Part shown: piece after piece, positions 8,897 through 10,699 of the stretch
Position numbering within the stretch: position 1 is the first letter of the stretch
How the letters are laid out: every line of letters starts with the position of its first letter
From: an uncultured Candidatus Udaeobacter sp.
GTDB taxonomy: Bacteria > Verrucomicrobiota > Verrucomicrobiia > Chthoniobacterales > UBA10450
DNA: 10,699 bases
NCBI GenBank assembly: GCA_955652245.1
Contig: CATPAV010000057.1
Span: 1-10,699, forward strand
Reading direction: 5' to 3'
Notes under the pieces: generated by a model
Database searches by the model: none
What the model was told of the DNA's origin: nothing
The model's input: only the letters and a program-made list of their open reading frames with translations
Translations under genes and position numbers: made by a program

Positions 8897-10699
8897 TCAC
8901 TGTAACAATTTCTCGAGTGATGGATCGGGCTGAGTGCCGAGCGCGGTGGCCCTGGTATAGTGTCGTTTGGCCAGTTCTTTTGAAGCGGGTTGCGTCGTTG
9001 CGAAAATAACGGCCAGATTGAAATGCGCGTCGGCGTAATCCGGACTGTTAGCGATGGCTTGAAGTATCTCTTTTTCTGCTTCTCCGAGCCGACCCTTTTG
9101 GCTGGCGGTAACTCCGAGATAATTGTGGGCAATTGGGTTTTTCGGATTAATCTCGAGCGACTTGGTTAGTTCGGCGACGGCGTCATCGAATTTCGCTTGC
9201 CGATAATAGACGATACCCAGAGTCGTGTGCACAAACTCGTCCTTGGGCGACACTTCCAAGGCCTTTTTCAATGTCAGCTCCGCCGCCTTAAATTTGCCGC
9301 GGTGAAAATAAACGACACCGAGATTGGAAAGCGCGTAGAGGTTATTCGGACTTTTGGCGAGGATTTCCTGATATTTGCTTTCGGCGGTACGGTATTTGCC
9401 GTGCTCGAAGCTCTCTTTCGCCGCGCGCGCGACATTCTGCAGATCATCTGGCACGGCCGGTTTAAAGTCGCTGGGCGCAGGGGTGTCGCTGGAATTATTC
9501 GTCGTCGCCCCACCGGCGTCACGAGGCGGTTTTTCTTTTTCGTCCGGCTCCGCTATCGTAACGGAGCCTATTGACGACTTCTTGGCGAAAATAAAACTCG
9601 CTTTCAACGTGCCGGGATTTTGGTCTGAAATAGAGACCACCGGCTCCCGCAACAAAGCGAGCTCTTCATCGCTTAATTTTGTGACCGGCTGTGCCAGAAA
9701 TTCGATCTGCTTGTTCAAAGCGTCCGATTGGATCTTTAGTTTATCCAACTCCGCCAGCATCACCTTCTTCGCCTCGTAACGACGCGCTTCCTCCTGCCGT
9801 TCGCGCACAATGATGTTTCTCAAGACTTCGTTTTCTTTGGCGAGGTGCGCCGTTTCGTCGGCATTTGCGCCGGTGAGCTTGGCATTTTGGAGCTGAGCGC
9901 TGGCGTCATCGAGTTGGACCGAAAGCTCGGCAACTCGCGCCTCGAAATATTGATTCAGTTTCTGAGTGTCGGCCAGTTGCTGTTGAAGTTGGGTTACCTG
10001 CTGTTTCGCATTGGCAAATTCCTCCGTATTTTTCGGCTTATCCTCACCAAGTGTCCGCACACTTTTCTCCGCACTCGCGAATTTCTGTTTCAAATCGCTA
10101 TTCTCAGCCAGGAGGGCTTGCACGCGTTGTTCGGTTTCCTTCATCCCTTTCAATTGGGCGATCGCTCCATCCCGTTCTTGCACAAGAGTGGCGATTTGCT
10201 TGTTCACCTCCGCGAATTTTGCGTTGGTTTCGTCCTTTTGCTTTTCCGCCGTCGCCCGCGCCTCGTCAGCAGCAGCGACCGCATCTTTCAGGCGGGCGAC
10301 CTCTGCACGCAATTGTTGCTGTTCTTTTGTGTTGCTGTCGCGGGACGACTGGAGCGCTCTTAATGATTCCTGGGCCTGTGAGAGTTGATCGCGAACCTGC
10401 TGCTCTGCCTTCTTGGATTTCTCGATCTCGCCTTGGGCTTTCTCAAGTTTCGAATTTGACTGTTGCAAGCGAGCGTTCACAAGTTCCTTTTCTTTTTGCG
10501 CGGTCTCAAGATCACTCTGCGATTTTTCAAGCGCTGCCTGCAGTTGATCGACATTGTCGCGCAATTTTCTGGTTGTCTCTTTAATCGTGGCGTCGCTCGG
10601 GGATCGAGGCGTCGCTTCGGTTGCTCGAGACGTCATCACCTCGACGCCCGCTCCGGATTGGCCTCCACCTTGAGGAAGTGCGGGAACAGCTTCCGGTAA
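8897..10699 (-). CDS. Coiled-coil and TPR repeat protein, 5' end beyond the window
   Basis: The visible part is 600 codons. The frame is open through the right edge (it begins LPEAVPALPQGGGQSGAGVEV), so the GTG at 10637-10639 is probably not the real start and the N terminus is missing. A long heptad-rich coiled coil (about 10590-9690) is dominated by Gln, Glu, Lys and Ala, for example KLEKAQGEIEKSKKAEQQV. A Pro/Asn/Ser-rich linker follows (about 9555-9460, GGATTNNSSDTPAPSD). Then come four to five TPR units (about 9440-8960), three of them with the pattern LGVVYFHRGKFKAAELTLKKAL, LGIVYYRQAKFDDAVAELTKSL and LGVTASQKGRLGEAEKEIL. TPRs bind partner proteins, and the coiled coil suggests oligomerisation or a rod-like scaffold. 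A signal peptide or anchor, if any, lies outside the window. Function unknown. It heads the minus-strand cluster. Confidence 0.85.
   Translation of the reverse strand, partial: LPEAVPALPQGGGQSGAGVEVMTSRATEATPRSPSDATIKETTRKLRDNVDQLQAALEKSQSDLETAQKEKELVNARLQQSNSKLEKAQGEIEKSKKAEQQVRDQLSQAQESLRALQSSRDSNTKEQQQLRAEVARLKDAVAAADEARATAEKQKDETNAKFAEVNKQIATLVQERDGAIAQLKGMKETEQRVQALLAENSDLKQKFASAEKSVRTLGEDKPKNTEEFANAKQQVTQLQQQLADTQKLNQYFEARVAELSVQLDDASAQLQNAKLTGANADETAHLAKENEVLRNIIVRERQEEARRYEAKKVMLAELDKLKIQSDALNKQIEFLAQPVTKLSDEELALLREPVVSISDQNPGTLKASFIFAKKSSIGSVTIAEPDEKEKPPRDAGGATTNNSSDTPAPSDFKPAVPDDLQNVARAAKESFEHGKYRTAESKYQEILAKSPNNLYALSNLGVVYFHRGKFKAAELTLKKALEVSPKDEFVHTTLGIVYYRQAKFDDAVAELTKSLEINPKNPIAHNYLGVTASQKGRLGEAEKEILQAIANSPDYADAHFNLAVIFATTQPASKELAKRHYTRATALGTQPDPSLEKLLQ

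Overview
This is mostly a housekeeping stretch of a bacterial chromosome with moderately high GC. A soil-type Verrucomicrobiota (Chthoniobacterales-like) origin is my best guess. It rests on the divergent Dxs, whose cofactor motif reads GDAAFTCG instead of GDG, on the gene mix, and on short palindromic and TCCTGG-type intergenic repeats. This is recall-based inference, not a search result.

Layout. Positions 1-400 hold no confidently identified gene; an unidentified minus-strand reading frame is open to the left edge. xseB (exonuclease VII small subunit) and dxs (first enzyme of the MEP isoprenoid pathway) follow on the plus strand as an overlapping pair. A hairpin terminator separates dxs from the convergent RNase P RNA gene (rnpB, minus, about 2679-3114). 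The rnpB gene was recognised by its universally conserved segments and by helices P1, P2 and P19. Upstream of rnpB lie an inverted-repeat element (3129-3253) and a minus-strand DUF456 membrane protein. A BCP-like peroxiredoxin with a good sigma70-type promoter diverges from the DUF456 gene. A second, smaller inverted-repeat element precedes a large aconitase A (acnA, plus). From 7361 to the right edge three genes lie on the minus strand: a coiled-coil/TPR protein cut by the window edge, a three-helix membrane protein of unknown function, and a DUF2071 protein. They look like a transcription unit that runs into acnA and overlaps it by 14 bp.

The genes do not form one pathway. Dxs feeds isoprenoid synthesis, AcnA serves the TCA cycle, the peroxiredoxin removes peroxides, XseAB degrades single-stranded DNA and RNase P matures tRNAs. 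I do not see a defence system, mobile element with transposase, CRISPR array or biosynthetic cluster.

The most interesting signals are small repeats invading functional sequence. A 24-bp palindromic repeat occurs once inside the RNase P RNA and once across the overlapping ends of acnA and the DUF2071 gene. Four tandem 7-bp units sit in frame inside acnA. Two related inverted-repeat elements lie next to rnpB and acnA.
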